Assembly (NCBI GenBank): GCA_002333125.1
Contig: DDBM01000129.1
Location: forward strand, 16,937 to 30,701
Direction of reading: 5' to 3'
Origin: Moraxellaceae bacterium UBA2032
GTDB taxonomy: Bacteria; Pseudomonadota; Gammaproteobacteria; Pseudomonadales; Moraxellaceae
Length of the DNA: 13,765 nucleotides
In this document: positions 1 through 7,115 of the stretch, piece by piece
Layout: each line of letters begins with the position of its first letter
Position numbering within the stretch: position 1 is the first letter of the stretch
Notes under the pieces: model-generated
The model's database searches: none
Told to the model about the DNA's origin: nothing
What the model saw: only the letters and a program-made list of their open reading frames with translations
Position numbers and translations under genes: made by a program

Positions 1-570
1 TTTGCGCGTGGCTTACGCGCTATGTTGCGTCAAGACCCTGATGTAGTGATGGTGGGTGAAATTCGTGACACAGAAACCGCCGAAATTGCGGTACAAGCCT
101 CATTAACAGGCCATTTAGTATTAACCACATTACATACCAATACAGCAGTCGGTGCAGTCACTCGTTTAAAAGATATGGGTATTGAACCTTTTTTATTAGC
201 ATCTTCTTTATTGGGTGTGGTGGCGCAGCGTTTAGTTAGAGTATTGTGTGTCAGTTGTCGCCAAGGCTTTCCTGCTGATGAAGGCGAGTGCGCTTTATTG
301 GGCGTGTCGCATCAATACGCACCGACGATTTATCGTCCAGTCGGTTGTGATAAATGTAATTTTAGTGGTTATCGGGGTCGTTTAGGAATTTACGAGTTAG
401 TTGCTATAGATGACACCTTGCGCCGTTTAATTCATAGTCATGCTGCAGAACATGAGTTAGAAGCTCATGCTCGTACCATGAGTAGTAGTATTCGTGCTGA
501 TGGTATTCGTAAAGTGTTAAAGGGAGTGACTACCTTAGAAGAAGTGGTACGCGCCACACGAGAGGGCTAA
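1..570 (+). CDS. gspE: Type II secretion ATPase GspE, C-terminal part (5' end outside window)
   Basis: GspE is the cytoplasmic hexameric ATPase that powers pseudopilus assembly in type II secretion. The reading frame is open from base 1 ([14 protein letters not shown]...), so the methionine at 22 is internal and the true start lies upstream. Visible motifs are the Walker B-type segment VVMVGEIRD, the His-box region [13 protein letters not shown], and a four-cysteine zinc motif made of CVSC and CDKC about 40 residues apart, followed by [11 protein letters not shown]. The tetracysteine motif and the close match to Vibrio-type GspE separate it from PilB and PilT ATPases of type IV pili, as do the gsp genes that follow. 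The Walker A loop and N-terminal domains are off the left edge. gspF begins 3 nt after the stop, so the two are almost certainly coupled. Confidence 0.97.
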   Translation, partial: FARGLRAMLRQDPDVVMVGEIRDTETAEIAVQASLTGHLVLTTLHTNTAVGAVTRLKDMGIEPFLLASSLLGVVAQRLVRVLCVSCRQGFPADEGECALLGVSHQYAPTIYRPVGCDKCNFSGYRGRLGIYELVAIDDTLRRLIHSHAAEHELEAHARTMSSSIRADGIRKVLKGVTTLEEVVRATREG

Positions 571-573
571 GGT

Positions 574-1794
574 ATGCCAGCATTTGATTATATTGCCGTT
601 GATGCCCAAGGCAAAAAACAAAAGGGCGTATTAGAGGGTGATAGCTCACGCCAAATTCGTCAGCAATTACGTGATAAGGGCTGGTATCCAACATCAGTAG
701 AGGCGGCCTCTAACGAGCAAAGCTCTACCGAAAAAACACCTTTTTGGCAAGCGAGTAAAGGTTTAACCGCTTATGAGCTGGCGTTGGTCACTCGTCAACT
801 AGCCACCTTAATTCAAGCAGGTATTCCTTTAGAAGAAACCTTAAAAGCCGTTGCCAAACAAAGTGAAAAACCCCAAGTTCAAAGTTTATTATTGGCGGTT
901 AGGGGTAAGGTTTTAGAGGGTTATCCTTTAGCACAAAGTTTTGCAGCTTTTCCTAAGGCTTTCCCTGATTTATATAGGGCAACGGTAGCGGCAGGTGAGA
1001 AGTCAGGACATTTAGATTTAGTATTACAGCAATTAGCCGACTACACCGAAAACCGTTTTGCCACTCAAAAGCAAATTCAAGGCGCGATGATTTACCCTAT
1101 TATTTTAACTACCTTAGCTTTAGCGATAGTAGTTGGTTTATTAGCGTATGTTGTACCTGATATTGTTAAAGTGTTTACTCACTCACATCAACAATTACCT
1201 TTTTTAACACGGGCTTTAATTGCCGCCAGTCATGGTGTAAAAACCTTTGCGCCCTTAATTATTGTGGCTTTAGGTGTGGGTGGGTGGTTATTTAACAAGT
1301 CCCTTAAAACCGAAAAAGGCCGTTATGCCTTTGATGCGTTTGTATTGCGTGTACCTTTGGTTAGGCGCATTGTGAAAGGCGCAAATGCTGCACGTTTTGC
1401 CAGTACCTTAAGTATTTTGAGCCGTAGTGGTGTGCCGTTGGTAGAGGCTTTATATATTGCCGCCGCCGTTGCTACTAATTGGCTAATTCGAGATGCGATT
1501 TTAGATACCGCCGTTAAGGTCACCGAGGGTGGTAATATGAGCCACTCCTTAGAAAAAAGTCGTTACTTTCCACCGATGATGATTCAGATGCTACGCAGTG
1601 GCGAGGCGGGTGGTGAGTTAGATGAAATGTTAGCTCGTTCAGCGCAAATGCAAGACAGAGAGTTATCATCATTAATTACAACAATGGTTGGCTTATTTGA
1701 GCCATTAATGTTGTTAGTGATGGCGGGTGTGGTGTTAATTATTGTATTAGCAATCATGTTACCTATTGTTAGTATGAACAATTTAGTGCATTAA
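574..1794 (+). CDS. gspF: Type II secretion inner-membrane platform protein GspF
   Basis: GspF is the polytopic inner-membrane protein of the T2SS assembly platform, thought to couple GspE to pseudopilin insertion. The product is 406 residues, the usual length. It starts with the typical MPAFDYIAVDAQGK and contains two T2SSF repeats (about 70-195 and 270-395). Hydrophobic segments lie near residues 173-195, 224-240 and 376-398, giving three membrane helices with cytoplasmic loops. The tandem repeats share the family pattern (LATLIQAGIPLEETL against LSILSRSGVPLVEAL, each followed later by a GE..G..D motif). The start at 574 is fixed by the 3-nt gap after gspE and a purine-rich GAGGG just upstream. 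gspG follows 16 nt after the stop. Confidence 0.97.
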   Translation: MPAFDYIAVDAQGKKQKGVLEGDSSRQIRQQLRDKGWYPTSVEAASNEQSSTEKTPFWQASKGLTAYELALVTRQLATLIQAGIPLEETLKAVAKQSEKPQVQSLLLAVRGKVLEGYPLAQSFAAFPKAFPDLYRATVAAGEKSGHLDLVLQQLADYTENRFATQKQIQGAMIYPIILTTLALAIVVGLLAYVVPDIVKVFTHSHQQLPFLTRALIAASHGVKTFAPLIIVALGVGGWLFNKSLKTEKGRYAFDAFVLRVPLVRRIVKGANAARFASTLSILSRSGVPLVEALYIAAAVATNWLIRDAILDTAVKVTEGGNMSHSLEKSRYFPPMMIQMLRSGEAGGELDEMLARSAQMQDRELSSLITTMVGLFEPLMLLVMAGVVLIIVLAIMLPIVSMNNLVH

Positions 1795-1810
1795 AAAATA
1801 GAGGTTGATA

Positions 1811-2227
1811 ATGAATAAAAGTATTCAACAAGGTTTTACCTTAATTGAAGTCATGGTCGTCGTGGTTATTTTAGGTATTTTAGCCGCTGTTATTATTCCT
1901 AATGTGATTGGTAAAGATGAGCAAGCGCGTCGTACCTTAGCCACGACAAGTTTATCTAATGTGGCCAATGCCCTAGAAATGTATAGATTAGACAATCATA
2001 AGTATCCTACGACTCAAGAAGGCTTAGAAGCCTTAGTCAATAAAGCAGCATCGGCCAAAGTATTTCCTCAAGGTGGGTATTTAAAAAGCTTGCCTAATGA
2101 TCCGTGGGATAATCCAATACAATATGTGTCACCGGGCACGGGTGGTAAATCCTATGATTTATATTCGTTTGCCTCCGATGGCCAAGAAGGTGGCGAAGGC
2201 GATAATGCCGATATTTATCACAAATGA
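1811..2227 (+). CDS. gspG: Type II secretion major pseudopilin GspG
   Basis: GspG is the main subunit of the T2SS pseudopilus. The product is 138 residues. The N-terminus has the class III (type IV prepilin) signal: a short basic leader MNKSIQQG, cleavage after Gly8, then Phe+1 and Glu+5 in FTLIEVMVVVVILGILAAV, which is also the hydrophobic helix. The C-terminal domain has the GspG pattern YPTTQEGLEALV, LPNDPWDNPIQY and an Asp/Gly-rich end (SYDLYSFASDGQ) where family members bind calcium. A TTG at 1805 is in frame, but GAGG at 1801-1804 gives ATG 1811 a 6-nt spacing and would leave none for the TTG, so ATG 1811 was chosen. The stop overlaps the gspH start (ATGA at 2224-2227). It should be processed by a GspO/PilD peptidase, which is not in this window. 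Confidence 0.97.
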   Translation: MNKSIQQGFTLIEVMVVVVILGILAAVIIPNVIGKDEQARRTLATTSLSNVANALEMYRLDNHKYPTTQEGLEALVNKAASAKVFPQGGYLKSLPNDPWDNPIQYVSPGTGGKSYDLYSFASDGQEGGEGDNADIYHK

Positions 2228-2793
2228 AGCCACTTTCTACCATTAGCCAAAAAAAACAGCAGGGCTTTACGCTTATTGAAGTGCTGTTGGTTGTGCTGTT
2301 AATTGGTATAGTCACGGGCATTGTCTTGTTGGCCGCCAGTCCTAATGACTCGTCGCGTGTGGTTAGCACCGAAGCCGAGCGTTTAGCCGATATGTTGAGT
2401 TTGGCGAGTGATGAAGCGGTTAACAATAATCAGCAAATGGGTTTATTGTTTGACGAAAAAGCCTATTATTTTGTGATACTTGATGAGCAATCCCAAACTT
2501 GGGAGGCTAGTTCTGAGCCTCTTTTTAGTTTGCATGAGCTTGAGCCTAACGTTAGCCTACATTTATTAAAAGACGATGCCCAAAAAGTGGTGGTATTAGA
2601 CAGCAATAAAGATAAAAATGAAGACAATGAAAAAAAAGCAATCACCCCACAAGTGTTATTGTTATCCAGTGGTGAAAGCTCTTCTGTTATTTTAGAGTTG
2701 GCGAGTGAAGATGGTAGTCAGCAAAGAATTGTTGTTGATGACTTAGGTACAGTCACACTTAATCCAGATACCGAAGTACCACATGAAAAATAA
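2224..2793 (+). CDS. gspH: Type II secretion minor pseudopilin GspH
   Basis: GspH is a minor pseudopilin near the tip of the T2SS pseudopilus. The product is 189 residues with a 14-residue leader ending KKQQG, then FTLIEVLLVVLLIGIVTGIVLLA with Phe+1 and Glu+5. The body after residue 45 resembles the GspH/FimT fold (AERLADMLSLASDEAV...N.QQMGLLFDEKAYYF). Assignment also rests on the fixed gene order G-H-I-J-K. A highly charged stretch at residues 127-138 (SNKDKNEDNEKK) looks like a surface loop expansion; at DNA level it holds a run of eight A residues (2630-2637). The start codon shares ATGA with the gspG stop, and the gene overlaps gspI by 11 nt. Confidence 0.93.
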   Translation: MKPLSTISQKKQQGFTLIEVLLVVLLIGIVTGIVLLAASPNDSSRVVSTEAERLADMLSLASDEAVNNNQQMGLLFDEKAYYFVILDEQSQTWEASSEPLFSLHELEPNVSLHLLKDDAQKVVVLDSNKDKNEDNEKKAITPQVLLLSSGESSSVILELASEDGSQQRIVVDDLGTVTLNPDTEVPHEK

Positions 2794-3181
2794 TCATAAA
2801 GGCTTTACCTTATTAGAAGTTTTGGTCGCCTTAGCGGTGTTTGCGGTAGCTGCTATGGCATTAATGAAGGTGAGTGAATCTCAATTAAGATTAAGCCAAA
2901 CCTTAGAAGAAAAAACCTTTGCCCATTGGGTTGCCTTAAATATGTTAACCGAAATGCAAGCGGGTCAAGACTGGCCAAGTATTGGTGAGCAAACAGGTAA
3001 AGTGAGTATGGCAAGCCGTGATTGGAAAGTGAAAATTAAAACCCAAGCCACACCCATGACAAGAGTGCGTCGTGTTGATGTTATTGTGGGAGTCGCACCC
3101 AAAGATTTTACCGACGAAATGGAAGAATTGACGTTATTAACAGGCTTTATAGAACGCCCTGCGGGGGCGAGCTTGGAGTAA
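2783..3181 (+). CDS. gspI: Type II secretion minor pseudopilin GspI
   Basis: GspI is the minor pseudopilin that, with GspJ and GspK, forms the tip complex thought to start pseudopilus assembly. The product is 132 residues, normal for GspI. The leader is MKNNHKG, cleaved before FTLLEVLVALAVFAVAAMALMK (Phe+1, Glu+5). The ALNMLTEMQ segment and the downstream W and V-rich strands (DWKVKIKTQATPM...RRVDVIVG) match the family pattern of a NxxxE/N-like motif followed by a beta-sheet. The gene starts 11 nt inside the 3' end of gspH and has no strong Shine-Dalgarno sequence of its own, which suggests coupling to gspH translation. Confidence 0.94.
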   Translation: MKNNHKGFTLLEVLVALAVFAVAAMALMKVSESQLRLSQTLEEKTFAHWVALNMLTEMQAGQDWPSIGEQTGKVSMASRDWKVKIKTQATPMTRVRRVDVIVGVAPKDFTDEMEELTLLTGFIERPAGASLE

Positions 3182-3185
3182 TATG

Positions 3186-3815
3186 ATGAAGCCTATACGT
3201 GGATTTACCTTATTAGAACTGTTGGTTGCGGTGGCAATTTTTGCCTTATTAGGTGTGGGTAGCTATCGTTTATTAGCTAGTACCATCAATACTCGTGATG
3301 CTGCCAAAACCCATGATGATGCCCTAATACAATTACAACGCACTTTTATTGTGATGAATCGGGATGTGGCTCAAGCGGTGGCTCGACCTATTCGTGATGA
3401 GTATGGTGACTCTGTGGCTGCCGTTGTTCTTAAAAATAATGTGTTAGAGTTAACGCGAGCAGGTTTGCCTAATCCGCTAAAACAAGTTAGAAGTGATTTA
3501 CAGCGTATTAGTTATCAAATTAATACTAAAAATGAATTAGTACGTAGTGCGTGGCAGCAACTAGACCGAGACCGAGGTGTTAAGCCGCAACAAACAGTGT
3601 TATTAACTAAAATAAAAACCATGACGATTAAAACTCATAATCAAAATGGTGGTACAAATAACGATTGGCCAAGTTTTCAAGGAAGCCCCGATACAAAATC
3701 GTTAACCGAGTTGCCACGTAGCATAGAAGTTACTATGAATGTTGAACCGTGGGGAGAAGTGACCCGTGTTTTTGCCTTGCCACAATCTATAGAGCCAAAA
3801 AGTGCCACACAATAA
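3186..3815 (+). CDS. gspJ: Type II secretion minor pseudopilin GspJ
   Basis: GspJ is part of the GspI-GspJ-GspK tip complex. From the second of two adjacent ATGs the product is 209 residues (210 from ATG 3183). GGAG at 3175-3178 lies 7 nt before ATG 3186 and only 4 nt before ATG 3183, so 3186 is preferred; the difference is one methionine. The prepilin signal is MKPIRG, then FTLLELLVAVAIFALLGVGSYRLL with Phe+1 and Glu+5. Family features include the QLQRTFIVMNRDVAQ helix followed by R-rich segments and the closing PRSIEVTMNVEPWGEVTRVFALP. The 3' end overlaps gspK by 14 nt. Confidence 0.94.
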   Translation: MKPIRGFTLLELLVAVAIFALLGVGSYRLLASTINTRDAAKTHDDALIQLQRTFIVMNRDVAQAVARPIRDEYGDSVAAVVLKNNVLELTRAGLPNPLKQVRSDLQRISYQINTKNELVRSAWQQLDRDRGVKPQQTVLLTKIKTMTIKTHNQNGGTNNDWPSFQGSPDTKSLTELPRSIEVTMNVEPWGEVTRVFALPQSIEPKSATQ

Positions 3816-4809
3816 TTTTAAACAACAAGGTGTTGCGCTCATTACCGTCTTATTAATTGTGGCGATGGCGACTGTGTTGGCAGTAGCCATGGTTAAAAGC
3901 CAACAAAGTTTATTACGCCGTTCGGGTAGTGTGTTGAGCCAAGACCAAGCCTATTTATATACCTTAGGGGCAGAGTTTTTTGCAAAATCAGTATTGTTAG
4001 ATGATAAAGAAAAAGACAAAAATAAAAATATGCCTCATGATACACTCAACGAAACATGGGCAAAAAAAATACCTGCGTTTCCTGTAGAGGGTGGTTTTGT
4101 CCAAGCGCAAATTGAAGATATGCAGGGACGATTTAATTTAAATAATTTGCTACAAGACGATGGCCAAGTCGATATGGCCGCTGTTGCCATGTATCAGCGT
4201 TTATTAGCGGCATTAGATATTTCACCCATGTTGGTTTCGCCTGTAATTGATTGGCTCGATGCCGATAATTTACCTTATGATAGTGACGGTGCCGAAGAAG
4301 ATTGGTATTTGCGTTTAAAGCCTGCGTATCGCGCAGCTAATCATAGTTTTGTGTCTATCACGGAGTTGTCGTTATTACGCGGTTATACTCCCGAAATTGT
4401 GGCTAAATTACAGCCTTATGTGTGTGTCTTACCCAAAGTCACCACAATTAATGTAAATACGGCACCCGATGCAGTATTAGCGGCTATGACAGATAGTTTG
4501 ACATTAAATATGGCAAAAGATATGGTACAAAACCGACCCAAAGAAGGCTATGGCTCGGTAGATGTTTTTTTACAGCAAGCAGCTTTTAGTAATATGCCCG
4601 AACAAGATAGGCAAAATTTAACAAAATTATTGGGCGTTAGCTCGCAGTTTTTTGGCGTATTAGCCGAAGCCGAAATAGATAATCGGCGGCGAGTACTTAA
4701 ATCGGTCATCGCTTTTGATGAAGAAGCTAATGCCTACACTATAACGCGCGATTGGAGTCAGCAATGGCAAGCCAATCAGCAAAAAAACAACACTCAAAAA
4801 AGCAACTAA
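3802..4809 (+). CDS. gspK: Type II secretion atypical minor pseudopilin GspK (GTG start)
   Basis: GspK is the large, tip-capping minor pseudopilin. The product is 335 residues. It starts with GTG, 14 nt inside gspJ; this start leaves a correct leader, MPHNNFKQQG, cleaved before VALITVLLIVAMATVLAVAM. Residue +5 is Thr rather than Glu, the hallmark that separates GspK from the other pseudopilins. The globular part holds the conserved QAQIEDMQGRFNLNNL (101-116), the DWLDADN...DGAEEDWY acidic region (150-169), where GspK structures bind calcium, and a helix-hairpin-helix-like TTINVNTAPDAVLAAM (214-229). A short charged insert (DDKEKDKNKN, 67-76) echoes the one in GspH. gspL begins 3 nt after the stop. 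Confidence 0.95.
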   Translation: MPHNNFKQQGVALITVLLIVAMATVLAVAMVKSQQSLLRRSGSVLSQDQAYLYTLGAEFFAKSVLLDDKEKDKNKNMPHDTLNETWAKKIPAFPVEGGFVQAQIEDMQGRFNLNNLLQDDGQVDMAAVAMYQRLLAALDISPMLVSPVIDWLDADNLPYDSDGAEEDWYLRLKPAYRAANHSFVSITELSLLRGYTPEIVAKLQPYVCVLPKVTTINVNTAPDAVLAAMTDSLTLNMAKDMVQNRPKEGYGSVDVFLQQAAFSNMPEQDRQNLTKLLGVSSQFFGVLAEAEIDNRRRVLKSVIAFDEEANAYTITRDWSQQWQANQQKNNTQKSN

Positions 4810-4812
4810 ATA

Positions 4813-6003
4813 ATGGATAATCTTTATATTCGTATTCCTACCGTCAATGGTTTGTGGCAAGGTTGGTTAGCTACGCCTACAGAATCACAGGTAAAAGCGT
4901 TAACTCAAGACGAACTTGAAGCGATTATGGCTACCAAAGCGGCTAATATGCGTATTAGCTTGTTATTGCCAACCTCGTCGTGTGTCATGACCAGTGTTAA
5001 TGTCACACGTCAACAATTAAAGCAATTATCAGAGCCAGATATTGCCTATTTAATTGAAGAGCAAGTCTTAGGCTCGGTCGAGCAATTACAATGTGTTTAT
5101 CAGTCGCTTAATGAGCATCAAGCCTTAGTATTAGGCATTCAAGATAGCGTATTAAAAGAATTAATTGAGCCATTTAAAGGGATTACAGGCGAATTAGTGA
5201 CGGCTGTGCCTGATATATTTTTATTGCCGCATAATCCTCAAGGCTGGTCGTTATTAGTTGATAACACAGATTGTTGGTTACGTTTAAATGAAATATGGGG
5301 CGTACGTTTAGAAGCAAATTCGGCCATTGCGTTGTTGAATAGTGCGTGGAATGAATTTCCGAGTAGCCATATTCAAGTCTATGGCGAAATACCCAGTGAT
5401 GTGCAGTCATGGTTAGTCGCTCAAGAAAAGATGACCGTAGAAAATTTGCCAGCCTTAGATTGGACACAACAATTTAGTCAAATTACCCCTAAACATCCGC
5501 TTAATATTTTAAAAGGCGATTTTTCGGTTAAAACTAAATCGTCGTTATCGGGTTATTGGCGTTATGCTGCTATTTTTGTAGGTATTTGTTTTGTGACTCA
5601 ATTAGCCTTTGATGCTGCGCGTTTAATGCACTATCAGCGTGTTGTTAAAACGACCAAAAATGAAAGCACTCAGTTGTATAAGTCTTTGTTTCCTAATGAA
5701 TCGCGTATTGTTAATTTACGCCGTCAAATAGAATCACACTTAGCCGAAAAGAAACAATCAGGACAAGGTTTTGTACCAATTGCAACCCGTATGGGTGAGG
5801 TGCTTAATACAGGAAATTGGCAAACACAACGTATAGACTTTGATAATAACGGCTTGTTATTAGAAGTTGATGCCTTAAGTTTGAGTGATTTAGAGCAATT
5901 ACGGCAGCAATTAAATGGTCAAGGTTTAGTTACCGAAACCTTGAGTGCCAATAGCGAAGGCTCAAGCATTCGCGGTCGTTTACGTATTAGTGAGAGTAGC
6001 TAA
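4813..6003 (+). CDS. gspL: Type II secretion inner-membrane platform protein GspL
   Basis: GspL links the ATPase GspE to the inner-membrane platform; its cytoplasmic actin-like domain binds GspE and its periplasmic domain pairs with GspM. The product is 396 residues. Residues 1-230 form the cytoplasmic domain, with the recognisable LNILKGDFS stretch (229-237) just before a single transmembrane helix (about 249-270, YWRYAAIFVGICFVTQLAF). The periplasmic part opens with LFPNESRIVNLRRQ (292-305), typical of GspL, and ends in a ferredoxin-like domain. It begins 3 nt after gspK and no clear Shine-Dalgarno sequence is visible, so re-initiation after gspK is likely. Sequence similarity in this family is low, so the call rests on these motifs together with gene order. 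Confidence 0.94.
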   Translation: MDNLYIRIPTVNGLWQGWLATPTESQVKALTQDELEAIMATKAANMRISLLLPTSSCVMTSVNVTRQQLKQLSEPDIAYLIEEQVLGSVEQLQCVYQSLNEHQALVLGIQDSVLKELIEPFKGITGELVTAVPDIFLLPHNPQGWSLLVDNTDCWLRLNEIWGVRLEANSAIALLNSAWNEFPSSHIQVYGEIPSDVQSWLVAQEKMTVENLPALDWTQQFSQITPKHPLNILKGDFSVKTKSSLSGYWRYAAIFVGICFVTQLAFDAARLMHYQRVVKTTKNESTQLYKSLFPNESRIVNLRRQIESHLAEKKQSGQGFVPIATRMGEVLNTGNWQTQRIDFDNNGLLLEVDALSLSDLEQLRQQLNGQGLVTETLSANSEGSSIRGRLRISESS

Positions 6004-6004
6004 G

Positions 6005-6457
6005 ATGCCGTCAGTCATTAATGATTATTTATCAAAATTAAATCCGCGTGACCGTTTAATGGTCATTGTATTGGCTATTTTTGTGCTTAGCTCTTTGTTG
6101 GGTTTAATGGCTTTGCAATTAAATCGCGCTGCTGAAAAAGCAGAACAGCAAGCGGTACAAGAAAAACAACTTTATACGTGGTTACAGGCGAATATTCCCT
6201 TATTAAGTACAGGTGGTAGCAGCAGTAATGGCTTGTCTGTTTTAGATACGGTGAGTTCGAGTGCAGGTGGTTTAGGCATTAATATGAAGCGTTTTGAGCC
6301 AGATGGCGAGCAAGTGCGGGTATGGTTAGAGGGCGCAGATTTTGCCAAAGTGGCTAATTGGCTTAATAATTTATCCGAGCAGGGGGTTGCTGCTCAAGAA
6401 GTTCACTTTGAGCAAAGTAACAGTGGTTTAAATGTCCGTTTGGTGTTTGGGCGTTAA
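6005..6457 (+). CDS. gspM: Type II secretion inner-membrane platform protein GspM
   Basis: GspM is a small bitopic inner-membrane protein that pairs with GspL. The product is 150 residues: a short cytoplasmic N-terminus (MPSVINDYLSKLNPRDR), one transmembrane helix (about 18-38), an Ala/Glu/Gln-rich coiled-coil-like stretch (40-60), and a periplasmic ferredoxin-like domain ending VHFEQSNSGLNVRLVFGR. The frame is open upstream to about 5945, but ATG 6005 starts 1 nt after the gspL stop and gives the normal GspM length and topology. The gene ends in TAA at 6455-6457, which overlaps the stop of the converging gene. No gspN-like gene follows, so GspM closes the operon here. Confidence 0.94.
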   Translation: MPSVINDYLSKLNPRDRLMVIVLAIFVLSSLLGLMALQLNRAAEKAEQQAVQEKQLYTWLQANIPLLSTGGSSSNGLSVLDTVSSSAGGLGINMKRFEPDGEQVRVWLEGADFAKVANWLNNLSEQGVAAQEVHFEQSNSGLNVRLVFGR

Positions 6458-7104
6458 ATCTTTAACTCTCTAAAATCAGTAATGTCGGTGGCGCGTTCCC
6501 AACAGCTCAAAAAGTGGCTTTGTGCTTGTTGGGCGTAAGGTGTGCCTTTAGGCAATAACGAGCCTTGCCACGGGTCACGATTAATGCAACGTAATAAACC
6601 AATGTGGTCAACCACCATGTTGGCGGTGCAGCTTTCTAGGTCGGTTTCGTGTAGTTGCCTAATTTCGATAAGGCTCGATAAACGGCGTACTAATTTAATA
6701 ACCCGATGACCATCTTCAATCGCTAAACGTGTGTCGGCAACTAAAATTCGTGTTTGGGTATAACGACTCGAACGCGCAAAAGCAGACAGTGCATTAATAA
6801 ACATCTCATCATCAAAACGCTCATGTTCTAAATCAGGTGTCATAATCAACACTTCGCGTTTGCCTTGAGCTAATAAGGCTATCGCGGCCTGTTGTATCAT
6901 AAATAAATGGGTTAGTTCTACACGAATATCTGTTTCACCCAAAATAAACGAAGGAATCAACTCATCACTAAAAATAATACTAGGGCGCGCAACAGGCTCA
7001 CTATCTGAGGCTTTAATAATCACTAATGGCTCACTAGGAGCAATAAACTCAATAATGCCATCATCATTTGTTGTAGTTTCGTCGATTGAGGAGTTATTCA
7101 TCAT
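6454..7104 (-). CDS. DUF7931-like protein, function unknown
   Basis: The product is 216 residues with no signal peptide or membrane helix, so it is probably cytoplasmic. The first 60 residues are acidic and of low complexity (DETTTNDDG, PSEPLVIIKASDSE). Residues about 60-205 match my memory of the domain called DUF7931, found alone or fused to acetyltransferases in Pseudomonas-like bacteria; the cues are REVLIMTPDLEHERFDD, RILVADTRLAIEDGHRVIKLVRRLSSLIEIRQ and a final FLSCWERATDI. The alternating strands and helices with DGHR are reminiscent of a degenerate phospholipase-D-like fold, but no HKD motif is visible. The start has two adjacent ATGs (7104 and 7101) behind AGGAG at 7109-7113; the upstream one is given. 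It lies 11 nt after ptsP and is probably translated from the same mRNA. No function is claimed. Confidence 0.85.
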   Translation of the reverse strand: MMNNSSIDETTTNDDGIIEFIAPSEPLVIIKASDSEPVARPSIIFSDELIPSFILGETDIRVELTHLFMIQQAAIALLAQGKREVLIMTPDLEHERFDDEMFINALSAFARSSRYTQTRILVADTRLAIEDGHRVIKLVRRLSSLIEIRQLHETDLESCTANMVVDHIGLLRCINRDPWQGSLLPKGTPYAQQAQSHFLSCWERATDITDFRELKI

Positions 7105-7115
7105 TGTTCTCCTAG

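Noticed and set aside
1805..1810. TTG start for gspG, two codons upstream of ATG 1811
   Set aside because: GAGG at 1801-1804 directly abuts the TTG but is properly spaced for ATG 1811, and the leader length is normal from 1811.
2094..2426. 110-codon frame on the - strand across gspG/gspH
   Set aside because: Both overlapped genes are firmly identified pseudopilins; the antisense frame matches nothing.
5945..6004. Upstream extension of gspM into the end of gspL
   Set aside because: It lacks an ATG and a ribosome site, overlaps gspL coding sequence, and ATG 6005 gives the expected GspM length and topology.
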